From the NCBI RefSeq assembly GCF_000715075.1, contig NC_134082.1, positions 211,057,948-211,121,947 of the forward strand: a stretch of 64,000 nucleotides of DNA. Reading direction: 5' to 3'. Source of the DNA: Nicotiana tabacum. Taxonomy: Eukaryota > Streptophyta > Magnoliopsida > Solanales > Solanaceae. Below are positions 24,511 through 36,646 of the stretch, piece after piece (within the stretch, counting starts at the first letter, position 1; each line of letters starts with the position of its first letter). The position numbers and the translations under genes are program-made. The notes under the pieces are model-generated. The model ran no database searches, was not told where the DNA came from, and worked only from the letters and a program-made list of their open reading frames with translations.

Positions 24511-26395
24511 TGTCACGACCCGGAATTCCCATCCTCGGGAGTCGTGATGACGCATACTCGTAAAAGTTAAGCAAGCTATGAACTTAGAAACCACTAACTT
24601 ATTCGTTTTTATACATGTTTCGCTAGTTAAATTATCAATGATTAAGCATTTAAATGACAGCGGAAAATAAAATTTAGCGGAAGTCTTAAATAAATATGAA
24701 ACCCAAATATCTAGAAACCAATACATATCTCTACCTAGAACCTGGTGTCACATCATCCACGGACTATAAGAATACTACATACATCAATTTGAAAGAAATA
24801 TAATGCTATCTATCTCGAATACATGAGATAACAGAATATAAAATAGGATAGAGTAGACGCCGGGCATGCGGACGCCTGCAAGGCTACCTCGGTGTCTAGG
24901 TGGACTGAAGGTTGGCGCTCGAGATAATGTTGCTGCTCAAATGCTGCTCCGGTATCTGCACATAAGTGCAAAGTGTAGCATCAGCACAACCGACCCCATG
25001 TGCTGGTAAGTGTCTGGACTAACCCCGGCGAGGTAGTGACAATGCTAGGACCAGACTCTAGATAAACCTGTGCAGTTATATAATATATAGCGGAAAAAGT
25101 AAACAGGTAATAAGCAATCAAAGTTGGGGAAGGGGAACATGCTTCGGGGGTAGCAGATAAAACAGAATATCAAAGAATAATAAGGAAACTACAATTTAAC
25201 TTCTAACACGGATAAAAAGAAATAAGGTAACTTTCACTTTCAGTTTCATCTTGTTACAGGTGTGCAACCCGATCCCATTTCTCATATATCTTGTGGTAGG
25301 CGTACCACCCGCTCCCATTTTATTATATCTTGTGGTAGGCGTACCACCCGCTCCCATTTCATTATATCTCGTGGTAGGCATATCACCCGGTCCCATTTTA
25401 TTATATCTCGTGGTAGGCGTACCACCCGCTCCCATTTCATCGATCTTGTGGTAGACGTACCACCCGCTCCCATTTCATCATATCTTGTGGTAGGCGTACC
25501 ACCCGCTCCCATTTCATTATATCTTGTGGTAGGTGTACCACCCGCTCCCATTTACAGGTCATCACAAAATTTCAAGAAATCCCGGCAAGGGAACAAAAAT
25601 ATATAATAACTTTTCGGCAAGGGAACAACAATATCGAAACAGTCATCCCGGTAAGGGAGAATCGGCTATAACCAAATCCTAACTCATTTTGTACTCAGAT
25701 CAATTAATGACAATACTCAATCATAACTAAGATCTACGAGGATAAAATCAATCTTTACTTAATATAGGAGATCATTAATTAAAGCATCCGAAGTGCCATC
25801 TAAGAGCACCACAACGTTCAAATTTAAGACTCACGGTCATGCTCGACAGCAATGTATAGATACTCGTCACCATGTCTATACGTCGTACTCAATAAGAAGC
25901 AAGTAGCAAATAGGACTCAACTCCTAATCTCTCAAGCTGAGGTTAGACCGAACACTTACCTCAAACTTTCACGGCCAACTCAAGCCTCGAACATCGCTTT
26001 TCCTCTCAAATTCGGCTCCAACCCAATCGAATCTATACATAATTGACTCAATATCATCAATAAGTGCTAAATAATCCAATTTCAATGTTCAATTATAACC
26101 CAATCATTCTTCCCAAAATCCCAAAAATCGACCCCAGGCCCGCTTGGTCAAAACACGAGGTTCAGACCAAAACCCGATCACCCATTCACCCACGAGCCCG
26201 AATATATAATTTGTTTTCAAATCCGACCCCAAAATGAGGTTTAAATCACAAATAAAAAAAAAGCCATAACTCTACCCAAATCCCTAATTTATACCCTTAA
26301 TTACATGTTTTAGGCCTAAAAATCTAGTGAGTGTTGATGGAAAATGAAGAAAACAAGTTAAAGATTACTTACCAAGAGATTATGGTGAAGAAAAG
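24511..26395 (-). repeat. Element B 3' LTR, distal part
   Basis: The R/U5 side of the 3' LTR. Its plus-strand start tgtcacgacccggaattccc matches 42996 onward in the 5' LTR, through the 39-bp repeat array to the point where E entered (26395/26396). The plus-strand sequence resumes at 36647 without loss: the E target 'agaag' is repeated on both sides, with one change on the left. Confidence 0.93.
25286..25553. repeat. 39-bp minisatellite with hairpin unit, 7 copies (B 3' LTR)
   Basis: Copies of GTGGTAGGCGTACCAC plus CCGCTCCCATTTCATTATAT start at about 25293, 25332, 25371, 25410, 25448, 25487 and 25526, a 39-bp step with one of 38. The unit core GTGGTA-GGCG-TACCAC is a perfect 6-bp stem. The repeated open frames on both strands (GAGGTPTTRYNK and similar) are a by-product of the 39-bp (13-codon) period. 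Confidence 0.95.
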
Positions 26396-29268
26396 TGTAA
26401 CAACCCGACCGGTCATTTTGACTTTTGGCCCGTTATTCGGTGGTTTGAGGCCATGAACAGATCCAATTCAGGTATTATGACTTGTGCGCATTGTCGGAAT
26501 TAAACTTCGGGAAGTTCGGAGTTGATTGGGAAAGAAAATTCTCATTTCAGAAGCTTTAAATTGAAAGAATTAGCTAAGATCGGATTTTTGAGTAAACAAC
26601 ATCGGAATCAAGATTCGAAGGTTCTAGCAGGTTCGTATGATGATTTCAGACTTTGGCATATGTTCAGAGCGGGTTTTGGATGACCCGGGAGCGTTTTGGC
26701 GCCTATTGTGGAAGTTAGCACTTTGGAAGAAATTTCATAAGTTTGGATTGAAGTGCATTTCAGTGTGAGCAATGTCCATTTTGGATTCCGAGTCTGGGAA
26801 TAGCTCCGTATGGTGATTCTGGAGTTGGGAGCGCGATCGAAAGTGAATTCGGAGGTCCGTAGGTCATTTGAAGTCATTTGGCTAAAGATAGAAATTTAAA
26901 GGTTTTTGAGAAATTTGACCGGAAGTGGACTTTTTGATATCGGGGTCGGAATCCGATTCCGAAATCCATAATGTTGAATATAACTTGCGTGCAAAATTTG
27001 AAGTCAATCGGATGTGATTTGATAGGTTTAAACATCGAAAGTTGAAGTTTGAAATTCTAAAGTTCATAAAACTTGGATTGGAGGTTGATTCGTGGTTTTA
27101 GCGTCATTTGATGTGATTTGAGGCCTCGAAAGTCCGTAATGTGTTTTGGGACTAGTTGGTGTGATTGGTTGGGGTCCCGAGGGCCTCGGGCGGATTCCGG
27201 GTGGTTAACGGATTGAAAACAGAATTGTTGGAAGGCTGATTTTGCTGGTTGCTATCATAACCGCACTTGCGAGAATTGAGTCGCAGGTGCGGAGCCGCAG
27301 AAATGGCCAGAAGAGCCGCAAATGCGGTTTTGGACTGGAAGTGAAGGGACCGCAGATGCGGTCATTTTTCTGCAGATACGTTACTGCACCTGCGATGGAA
27401 AAGACGCAGAAGCGGAAAAAGGCATCCTGGGAAGGACCGCAGATGCGGTAGTGGGGTCGCACCTGCGGAACCGCAGAAGCGGTCGAGGGACCGCAGGCGC
27501 AGAAAATGCTGGAGGCAGAGAGATGTTTTAAAAATCGGGATTTGGCCATTTTCTCTCATATTTTCTTGGCTTGGGCGATTTTTGGGAGAGCTTCAAGTGG
27601 GATTTTCATCATCAGCGATAAGGTAAGCTAATCCCATCCATCTTGAGTTAAATACATCGATTATGTATAGATTTTAGCATGTAAATTGGTAGAAATTTGG
27701 GGTTTTTGGTAGAAAGACCTAGAATTTATATTCTTGGAATTTAACCACGATTTTGGGTATGGAACTAAGAGAAAATCCTATATTTGAGTTCGTGAGGCTA
27801 TGGGTTTCTTCGAAAATTTTGGAAATCCGGGCACGTGGGCTCGAGGGCATTTTCGTCAATTTTTCAATCGGGGTTAGGAATTGTTATAAATTGGATTTTA
27901 ATGAATAATTGAGTATATATTAATGGATTGGTATTATTATTGGCTAGCTTTGGAGCTTTGTTCATCGGTTCGAGTCGTCGGAAGAATGTGGAATGCCGGT
28001 TATGGATCTTCGGAGCGAGGTGAGTCTCCTTTCTAACCTTGTAAGAGGGAATTGTCCCCATAGGTGAATTAATTGATTATGTGCTCCTATTTGTGGGGGC
28101 TACGTACGCACGAGGTGACGAGAGTCCGTGCGTAGCTACTATTATGCTATTGCCCGGGTAGTCTAGGTCCCAAAAGCATGTTATACTTGGATTAATCGTA
28201 AACTTATTGACATCTTGAATTGCTTAAATCACATTGGATTAGTAAATGAATTTCTAAAAGGATTAAACTTCATTTTCTAAAGTTGTTAAAAGAGGATAAG
28301 CTTTTATTTGGATAAATGTTCCCCGATAAATCCTTAATTGGCTGTTTGAGCATGTATTTCTATGTGTACCTGCGTCGCATGTATGATTCGCGAGCAGGGT
28401 ATTTGTTTATTTTATGTTGACCACATCGCAGGATAGTTCGCGAGTGGGGTAATAGATGCATCTATGGTTCGAGTCGTTCGACCCTTGGTAGTGCACAATT
28501 TTACATTTATGTTGGATCGGGTCGTACGACCTCGACATGATATGCACATGCTTATATTGCTTGCCTGAGAGATTTAAATGTTGATATTGCATTTTATGGA
28601 CCGATATAAATTGATAAAGATAATGGAAAGTAATCCTTTATCATTTGTTGAAGGTGTTTACCTGTTTCCGGCTTTGTGAGTTATAACTGCTATATAAATC
28701 CATGATTTTCTTACATTCTTATTATATTATTATTGGACCGCTAGTAAGTGTCGAAGTTGACCTCTTGTCTCTATTTCTTCGAGATTAGACGGGATACTCA
28801 TTGGGTACACGTTATTTTCTTACTCATACTACACTTCTGTGCATTTTTTATTGCACATGCATCTCTAGTGGCCTAGTGGGTGTAGCAGCATGGTTGATAC
28901 GAAGTTTAGGTGAGCTGCATTTCTTGAGGCGACCCGCAACCAGTACAGTCTCTTTCAGTATATTGTATTTACGTTCTGTCCAATTTGTATTCCGAGCGGT
29001 TATGGTATTTTATTCGATTCCTTAGTAATTGCTCATGCACTTGTGACCCCGGGTTCTAGGATGATCACGAGATTTTATTTTAGTAGTTAAATTTTGTAAA
29101 GACATCCTCATTTATTCAGTGGAGATTGTTATTTATTATTTATTTGTTTAAAGGAAATTATTTCAAAATAATTAAATAAAATGAGAATTTATTAATACTT
29201 CTGCAGTGGCTTGCCTAACAGTGGTATCTGGCGCCATAACGACCCTTAGTGGACTTTGGGTCATGACA
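26396..29268 (+). repeat. Element E 5' LTR
   Basis: Starts tgtaacaacccgaccggtca and ends 'gactttgggtcatgaca'. It carries a block of CCGC-N4-GCGG palindromes at 27256-27510, a decayed TATA-like site (27526-27534), and a possible splice donor after 'cagcgataag' at 27623. A second set of short inverted motifs lies at 28370-28535, including the perfect palindrome GGTCGTACGACC at 28520-28531. Confidence 0.93.
27256..27510. promoter_or_regulatory. CCGC-N4-GCGG palindrome cluster in the E 5' LTR
   Basis: Close-packed copies of a 12-mer of form CCGC-NNNN-GCGG (centres AGAT, ACCT, AGAA, AAAT) in an otherwise AT-rich LTR. The cluster ends about 15-20 bases before the TATA-like site. The position suggests a U3 enhancer-like block; this is inference. 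The same block occurs at 34622-34872 and 58206-58450. Confidence 0.6.
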
Positions 29269-29271
29269 ACA

Positions 29272-29283
29272 TGGTATTAGAGC
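29272..29283 (+). other. Primer binding site, element E
   Basis: TGGTATTAGAGC, three bases after the 5' LTR, is complementary to the 3' end of initiator-Met tRNA except for one change (the canonical form TGGTATCAGAGC is seen in element D). It primes minus-strand DNA synthesis. Confidence 0.85.
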
Positions 29284-32200
29284 ACTAGGTTCCCGTAGGT
29301 CTCACGAGTTATGAGCAAGTCTAGTAGAGTCTCGCGGATCGGTACAGAGATGTCTGTACTTATCTTCGAGAGGCTATAGGGCTGTTAGAAGTACTTCCCT
29401 TCTTGATTCCTCATAGTGCGATTTGATTCCTTGAGGTTTATGCCCTTGTTTTCTTCCTACTCAATCTTACGCGACGCGAACCGCTGGTTATAAATCGAAA
29501 ATTTAAAGGATTGTAATGGTACTACAGATGTGGTGTGAGGTGTTTCTCCCGGCGTAGTTGATTGGACTATTGTAATCGCCTTATGGAAGGATATTCTGTC
29601 GTTTCAGCTCAGTAGTTGTACTTCTGTGAGCTCTAAGGCTAGGGACAAGTTGCCATGGTGCTTATGAACAATTGTCGCGCAGTATTGACGTGATGGTAGG
29701 ATGCTTGCCTACGTGTCGGGGCAGTGAATGTCTTGAAGGGAGGTTTACTCAGTGCATGATCTAGAGAATTCGGTATTTTATTCCCGATAGGGGAAAAGCA
29801 ATTAGGCTAAGAATGTTCAGGTTTGGGTTGATGGGGTAACGAGACTTGGTATTTGCGAGCATGGTGGAGTTCTCTTCTATGATGAGGTGTCGTTGTCCTT
29901 GTTGAAGGAACTAGGTTTGCCGGTGATGTGAACTTCTACAATTCGCCCTTGGGGTAGAATATTGTGAAATGGTATTGGAGAAACGACTGTTAGATATCTT
30001 GGAGTGCGGTGGTTCAGGATTGAATCGGTGTTCTTAATGTTGACGGCTCGAGAAAGATGATCTTCATAAGGGTTTAAAAGTGAGTAGTGGTCTATTGGTT
30101 CAAATGCTACCAAGTTAAAGTTCGGTCTAAGGCATTGGCTGAGCAGCAATGGGTGAGGAAGGACATGTGGGGAGTGTTAGGCGGTGGTTAAAATTTCTAA
30201 AAGGCCAGGTATAAGAAGTAAAGGTCGAGTGGTCGATTAAAAGGGTGAGTTCCACCAAAGTGGGAGAGTGGCGGAGTTGCATATGGACTTGGTGGTAAGA
30301 TAACTACACCTCTTAAGGAGGGTTTGGAGCGATTTAGGAATTTTAGTGATTGACGATTAGGGTCTACTGATTAATTTGAAGTATGGACTATTATGCGGAA
30401 GGAGATTTGATATAACGGAAAGGAGCTGCTTGAAATGAAGAAGGATACAACCTAACTTTGAATTTGAAAGATGTCACCGTGCACTTAATTGATGTCCATA
30501 AGAAGTGAATAGACTGGTGCATCTAGAGAGTGAGCTCGGACTCAGGATGAGTTATTGATGTCATAGTGATTGTACCCCGTGCAGCAGTGTTGGAAGATGT
30601 CGGGAAGTGATTTTCACAGGTGGATTATTCCCTGTGAGCAGTTAGCGGTCGCGTGGTTGGCGAGGCTTCTGCAAAGAATTCTATTGGTTGTACGACAAAG
30701 AGATCGATCGTGCGAATGTGGTTGATGATTTAGAGTATAAAAGGGGTTTTTACAGGAAGATTCCGAGAATTTTGGCGGTTGATTGCACAAGATTATGCCA
30801 ATAAGAGATAAAGAATCCCGGTGAATTCCAGAGTTGTGTAATAGTGGCTTCGAGCTAAGTGGGAGAGTCCTACCGCCTATGATTGGGTTGCATGTTTAAC
30901 CGCTTGCGAGGTTTCTGGTTTTTAGCATATTGATGGGTTATTTCAGCTACGGGAAAGGGACATAAGTGGTAATTTGAGCAAAGGTATTGTTAAAGTTGTG
31001 CTATGATTGGCCTTATTGGCTCAGGCCCAGACTTGGGGAAGGATTCAAGATTTATGCCTTGTATAAGTGCAGGTTTTGAGGGAAGTGATTCTGCCGAGTG
31101 CTTCGTCGCTAGGGTATGCATGTGCTAGAAGAATCATAAAGTTGATTATATTTGGGACCAAGCTGGAGCGGGTGGCTCTCAATAACGGTCCTAGTGTATT
31201 CAAAGGGGTAAAGTGTGGCACCTAATGATTTCGAGCCTATAGGTACGATTAAGGATTCAAGCTTTGTAGCAGCTTATGAGAAGAGGCCCAGAATGTTCTA
31301 TGATGTTTTGACTTGCAATGCTATATTTGGGAGGAAAATGAGAAAGGACTTCGGATTCGTAAAGATATTATCAGGATGGGCGTACCAGTTGAGGATGCGA
31401 ATGTGCGCACAAAGGAGGTATGAAATAGTTCGTGGAATTTGAGACAGTATGGTCTCGTGATTCTAGGTACTAGGGATGAGTACGGATGGAGTGAGCCATG
31501 TGTTGAATGGTGTTATTATTATTTCAAAGGCAATCAAGGATGAATTGGACAAAGATAGATTGGTTGGCCATAGTTGAATTGGCATATTGGTGATAGTGAT
31601 CAGATCTTTCGGTGTGATCAAGTTGTGCAAGTGATTGGTGACGGTACATGTGAGGCTTGTCGGCCGCCGTAATCGATGTTATTTAGAAGTATTCTACTAT
31701 TATGACCTGGTATGTGTAGGCGGATCCTGGAAGAGCTATGGTGGCTTAGACCACTACTTAGAGATTTGCATATTCTACGGTTATGAGAATTCACCTGTGT
31801 TGCTATAGTTCTCCTGAAATGAGTTAAGTGAAAAGTTTTTTATATATGATGAAGTGTTAATCTATTACTGGTTCTGAAGTTATGATGAAAAACGTGTTCT
31901 ATCGCATATTGACATGTTGGGTGTAGTGAGTGGTATGCAATTTGAAGTGAGGATCAAGGTTGCAGTTCGGTGTTGACAAGGATGTCACGAGCTCAGATGA
32001 GTAGGAAAGGAGTTTCGATGTTTAAAGTAAGTTGGTATTGTCCTTAACGTCACCTGAGATTGGTGCTTTGTGAAAAAGGCTTCGCATCCTGGTTAAGGAT
32101 TCCTGATCACTTTTCAGTGTTAGAATGGCCGGTGGTTTGGATGTACAGACCTGTTATCTGTTACGGAAGGTTGTGGGAGCGTGCTCCATGCGAAGGTTGT

Positions 32201-33740
32201 ATAAGCATGGCATGTAGCCGTTTGATTGATAGAAGAAGTTAAACCAAGTATGAAGATTGTAGTGATGTCGTTAAATTGAGAATTGATGCCTGGAGGGCAC
32301 TCGGTTTATTGGGTTATGGACTGTGGGGGATTACTCCGGTTATGATGGTTGTTCCATTATGGACCTTTGAAAGGTTATTAGCCTAGTTCAGTGCAATCAG
32401 AATTAGCTTGAGGTCTGTGGATGGATTTAAATATGAATATGGGCTCTATATCGGGCCAGATGAGTTCATTTCAGCAATGTGCTCCTTATGGAAGAATTGT
32501 TGGGGTACTATTTCATCGTCAACTATTTCATGTAATGAAATATTGCGTCGTATGAGTTGCGAGACGACTTGGTGAATTTCTTATGTGTTGAAGTTCCACG
32601 CAGAGATGATGTTATATGAGCAAGATAGCTCTCGAGATTTAGATCGTATGTCGCACCTTAGTTGTGCTTGAGTTTTGTAGCCTATGGTGCTATATGTCTC
32701 CCCAGGGATGGTATTATGCACTTAGTGTGCTTGTGACCAATATTCGGTATTTTGTTGTATTGAGTCTGGCTCGGTATGTAACTCCTTTGTGAATTTTATG
32801 TGTGGATCGGGTGGCACGCCGCCATGGGTATGTTTTTTGGATCGGGTTGCGCGCCGCAACAGTGTGATGTTGAGTACAGATTCCCATATCTTTTTTTATG
32901 TGTTTTGCTTCCTATTTTTCTGAGGAAAACTCATATTAGTTGTGTGCCCGCGTCGCAGGTACGATTCGTGAGCGGGGAGTTTATTTACTTATGTTGACCA
33001 CGTCGCATGTATGATTCGCGAGCGGGGCAATTGGATTTCCTTTTCAGAGTTTGTTTTCCTTTGTATCACATTCGAATTGGTAGCCTATTGGCACATTGTG
33101 GCATCATGTGAGACTTTTGATATGTCTAGGATGGCTTATTGCCTGAGCAGTTCGTACTAGGTGAGACGAGATCATTGGATTTAGGATTAGCGCAATCTGA
33201 TTATATGAAGTATATTAAGTAGCTAAGACCATTATTTGGTTCAGAATAAGGTGATGGTTCTTGTCGGGAGTATAGACCCAATGATTTATTGATTCAGCAG
33301 TTGGTTATGAATTTCTACACATCTCTTCCGTCGTGGCGGTATTGTAAGAGTTAGAGCAAGACCTATGTATGTCATGAGGTGCAATGGGAGTATCAGATCC
33401 ATGGAATTTCGACTAAATTGATCAGAGAATGTTATTGTGGTCATGTGAGTAAAATGGTGCAAGGTGTGAATTCAGCTAAGGTATGCGGTCATGTCTTGGT
33501 GTTGCGTGTAGTTATTGATATGGTGAGCGTATGTTGGAAACGGGTCTGGCATAGAATTTCGGATATTGGAATTGGGCTCTAAGGCTTATTTGCTTGAATA
33601 AAAGGGAATATCTCCAGAATTAATCGAGCTAACGTGCTCAACGGAGTTGTGGTGGCACGGATAGGTGCACAAAGTGTTTAATTGTGATTTCAGACAACTC
33701 CAGCGCAGTTCTTAGCACGTTCGAGGATGAACGTATGTTT
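29284..33740 (+). other. Element E internal region without gag-pol
   Basis: About 4.46 kb between primer site and polypurine tract. Reading frames are short (the longest is about 90 codons), none shows an RT, integrase, protease or gag motif, and stops are frequent. It is not random debris: the same sequence, in the same order, fills element D from 60172 to the window end ('gagtctcgcggatcggtac', 'gcgggtggctctcaa', 'aaagggtaaagtgtgg', 'ggatcgggtggcacgccgcc'). A pair of GGATCGGGTGGCACGCCGCC-type repeats lies at 32803-32870. Two copies of a 'gacca-cgtcgca-gta-gattcg-gagcggg' motif near 32945-33030 echo one in the LTR at 28365-28447. Confidence 0.8.
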
Positions 33741-33753
33741 AAGTGGGAGAGAA
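33741..33753 (+). other. Polypurine tract, element E
   Basis: AAGTGGGAGAGAA directly precedes the 3' LTR start (TGTAAC at 33754). It follows 'gttcgaggatgaacg', which also occurs before the 3' LTR of element B. It primes plus-strand synthesis. Confidence 0.85.
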
Positions 33754-34621
33754 TGTAACGATCCGACCAGTCGTTTTGAGCTTTGGCCCGTTCTTCGGCA
33801 GTTTGAGGCCATGAACAACTTCACTTCAGGTATTATGACTTGTATGCATTGTCGGAATTGAACTTCGGGAAGTCCGTAATTGATTTGGAAAGAAAATTCT
33901 CATTTCAGAAGCTTTAAATTGAAAGAATTAGCTAAGATCAATTTTTGAGTAAACGACCTCGGAATCAGGATTCGAATGTTCCAGTAGTTTCGTATGATGA
34001 TTTCGGACTTGGGCATATGTTCAGAGCAGATTTTGGATGAACCGAGAGCGTTTTGGCGCCTATTGTGGAAGTTAGCATTTTGGAAGAAATTTCATAAGTT
34101 TGGGTTGAAGTGCATTTAAGTGTGAGCAATGTCCGTTTTGGATTCCGAGTCTAGGAATAGCTTCGTATGGTGATTCTGGAGTTGGTAGCGCGATCGGAAG
34201 TGAATTCGGAGGTCCGTAGGTCATTTTGAAGTCATTTGGCTAAAGATAGAAATTTGAAGGTTTTTAAGAAGTTTGGTAGACTTTTTGATATCGGGGTCGG
34301 AATCCGATTCCGAAAGTTGGAGTAGGTCCGTAATGTCGAATATAACTTGTGTGCAAAATTTGAAGTCAATCGGACGTGATTTGATAGGTTTAAACATCGA
34401 AAGTTGAAGTTTGAAATTCTAAAGTTCATAAAACTTTGATTGGAGGTCGATTCGTGGTTTTAGCGTCGTTTGATGTGATTTGAGGCCTCGAGCAAGTCCG
34501 TAATGTGTTTTGGGACCGGTTGGTGTGATTGGTTGGGGTCCCGAGGGCCTCGGGTAGATTCCGGGTGGTTAACGGATCGAAAACGGAATTGTTGGAAGGC
34601 TGAACTTGCTGGTTGCTGTCA

Positions 34622-34872
34622 TAACCGCACCTGCGAGAATTGGGCCACAGGTGCGGAGCCGCAGAAGCGGCCAAAAGAGCCGCAAATGCGGTTTTGGACT
34701 GGAAGTGAAGGGACTGCAGATGCGGTCATTTTTCCGCAGATACGGGACCGCACCTGCGGTGGAAAAGACGTAGAAGTGGAAAAAAGGCAGCCTGGGAAGG
34801 ACTGCAGATGCGGTAGTGGGGCCGCACCTGCGGAACCGCAGAAGCGGTCGAGGGACCGCAGGTGCGGAAAAT
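34622..34872. promoter_or_regulatory. CCGC-N4-GCGG palindrome cluster in the E 3' LTR
   Basis: Eleven units of the 12-mer family can be counted, e.g. CCGCACCTGCGG, CCGCAGAAGCGG, CCGCAAATGCGG and CCGCAGGTGCGG, a few with one change. The cluster ends about 20 bases upstream of the TATA-like box at 34892. The long open frames here on both strands follow from the low stop content of the GC-rich repeats. Confidence 0.65.
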
Positions 34873-34891
34873 GCTGGAGGCAGAGAGATGT

Positions 34892-34898
34892 TATAAAA
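34892..34898 (+). promoter_or_regulatory. Candidate TATA box in the E LTR
   Basis: TATAAAA about 1.14 kb into the LTR, directly after the palindrome cluster and about 95 bases before a GATAAG-GTAAGC possible splice donor. The 5' LTR copy at 27526 reads TTTTAAAAA, so the copy that would drive transcription looks weakened. Confidence 0.5.
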
Positions 34899-36646
34899 AT
34901 CAGGATTTGGCCATTTTCTCTCATATTTTCTTGGCTTGGGCGATTTTTGGGAGAGCTTCAAGTGGGATTTTCATCATCAGCGATAAGGTAAGCTAATCAC
35001 ATCTATCTTGAGTTAACTACATCGATTATGTATGGATTTTAGCATGTAAATTGGTAGAAATTTGGGTTTTTTGGTAGAAAGACCTAGAATTTATATGCTT
35101 GGAATTTAACCACGATTTTGGGTATGTAACTAAGAGAAAATCATATATTTGAGTTCGTGAGGCTATGGGTAAACTTATTCTTTGAAAATTTTGGAAATCC
35201 GGGCACGTGGGCCCGAGGGCGTTTTCGTCAACTTTTCGATCGGGGTTAGGAATTGTTATAAATTGGATTTTAATGAATAATTGAGTATATATTAATGGAT
35301 TGGTATCATTATTGGCTAGCTTTGGAGCTTTGTTCATCGGTTCGAGTCATCGGAAGAACGTGGAATGCCGGTTATGGATCTTCGGAGCGAGGTGAGTCTC
35401 CTTTCTAACCTTGTAAGAGGGAATTGTCCCCATAGGTGAATTAATTGGTTATGTGCTCCTATTTGTTGGGGGCTACGTACGCACAAGGTGACGAGAGTCC
35501 GTGCGTAGCTACTATTATGCTATTGTCCGGGTAGTCTAGGACCCAAAAGTATGCTATACTTGGATTAATCGTAAACTTATTGACATCTTGAATTACTTAA
35601 AACACATTGAATTAGTAAATGAATTTCTAAAAAGATTAAACTTCATTTTCTTAAATTGTTAAAAGAGGATTGGATTTTAGTTGGATAAATGTTCCCCGAT
35701 AAATCCTTAATTGGTTGTTTGAGCATGTATTTCTATGTGTACCTGCGTCGCATGTATGATTCGCGAGCAGGGTATTTGTTTAGTTTATGTTGACCACGTT
35801 GCAGGATAGTTCGCGAACGGGGTAATAGATGCATCTATGGTTTGAGCCGTTCGACCCTCGGCAGTGCACAATTTACATTTCTGTTGGAGCGGGCCGTACG
35901 ATCTCGGCATGATACGCGCATGCTTATATTGCTTGCCTGAGAGTTTTAAATGTTGATATTACCTTTCATAGCCCGATATAAATTGATAAAGATAATTAAA
36001 AGCAATCCTTTATCGTTTGTTGAAGGTGTTTACCTGTTTTCCAGCTTTGTGAGTTATAACTGCTATATAAATCCATGATTTCCTCACATCTTTATTATAT
36101 TATTTTTGGACCGCTAGTAAGTGTCGAAGTTGACCTCTCGTCTCTACTTCTTCGAGATTAGACGGGATACTCATTGGGTACGCATTGTTTTCGTACTCAT
36201 ACTACACTTCTGTGCATTTTTGATTGCACAGGCACATGCATCTAGTGGCCTAGTAGGCGTAGCAGCATGGTTGATACAGAGACTTAGGTGAGCTGCATTT
36301 CTCGGGGCGACCCGCAGCCAGTACAGTCTCTTTCAGTGTATTGTATTTACTTTCTGTCCATTTTGTATTCCGGACGGTTATGGTGCTTTGTTCGATTCCT
36401 TAGTAATTGCTCATGCACTTGTGACACCGGGTTCTGGGATGATCACGGGATTTTATTTTAGTAGTTAAATTTTGTAAAGACATCCTCATTTATTTAGTGG
36501 AGATTGTTATTCATTATTTATTTGTTTAAAGGAAATTATTTCAAAATAATTAAATAAAATGAAAATTTATTAATACTTCAGTGGTGGCTTGCCTGACAGT
36601 GGTGTTCGGCACCATCACGACCCTTAGTGGACTTTGTGTCGTGGCA

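Larger units (their letters stand above)
26396..36646 (+). mobile_element. Element E: non-autonomous LTR retrotransposon (LARD-like), inside the B 3' LTR
   Basis: A complete 10.25-kb plus-strand element. LTRs are 26396-29268 (2873 bp) and 33754-36646 (2893 bp), both starting TGTAAC and ending CA. The target duplication is aaaag (26391-26395) and agaag (36647-36651); the uninterrupted B 5' LTR reads agaag at this point. A tRNA-iMet-type primer site and a polypurine tract are in place. The 4.5-kb internal part has no recognisable gag, protease, RT or integrase on either strand. It could have moved only with proteins from an autonomous relative, perhaps a Tekay element like B, whose LTR ends are similar. 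Confidence 0.9.
33754..36646 (+). repeat. Element E 3' LTR
   Basis: Matches the 5' LTR along its whole length with scattered substitutions and small indels. It starts tgtaacgatccgaccagtcg and ends 'gtgtcgtggca'. It keeps the palindrome cluster and, unlike the 5' copy, an intact TATAAAA. Confidence 0.93.

Noticed and set aside
25286..25553. Regularly spaced direct repeats that could suggest a CRISPR array
   Set aside because: Units are contiguous with no unique spacers, lie inside an LTR, and the genome is plant nuclear.
25196..25606. Repetitive open frames on both strands coding for GAGGTPTTR-like or PAPISLYLVV-like peptides (also 43682-44090)
   Set aside because: They arise from the 39-bp (13-codon) minisatellite inside the B LTRs and are not genes.
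31215..31442. 75-codon frame in the E internal region as a possible accessory gene
   Set aside because: The matching place in element D is broken by indels and stops, and no known domain is visible, so coding constraint is not supported.
34503..34991. A 162-codon plus-strand frame and overlapping minus-strand frames
   Set aside because: They fall on the CCGC-N4-GCGG cluster of the E LTR; several frames are open at once because the repeats contain few stops.
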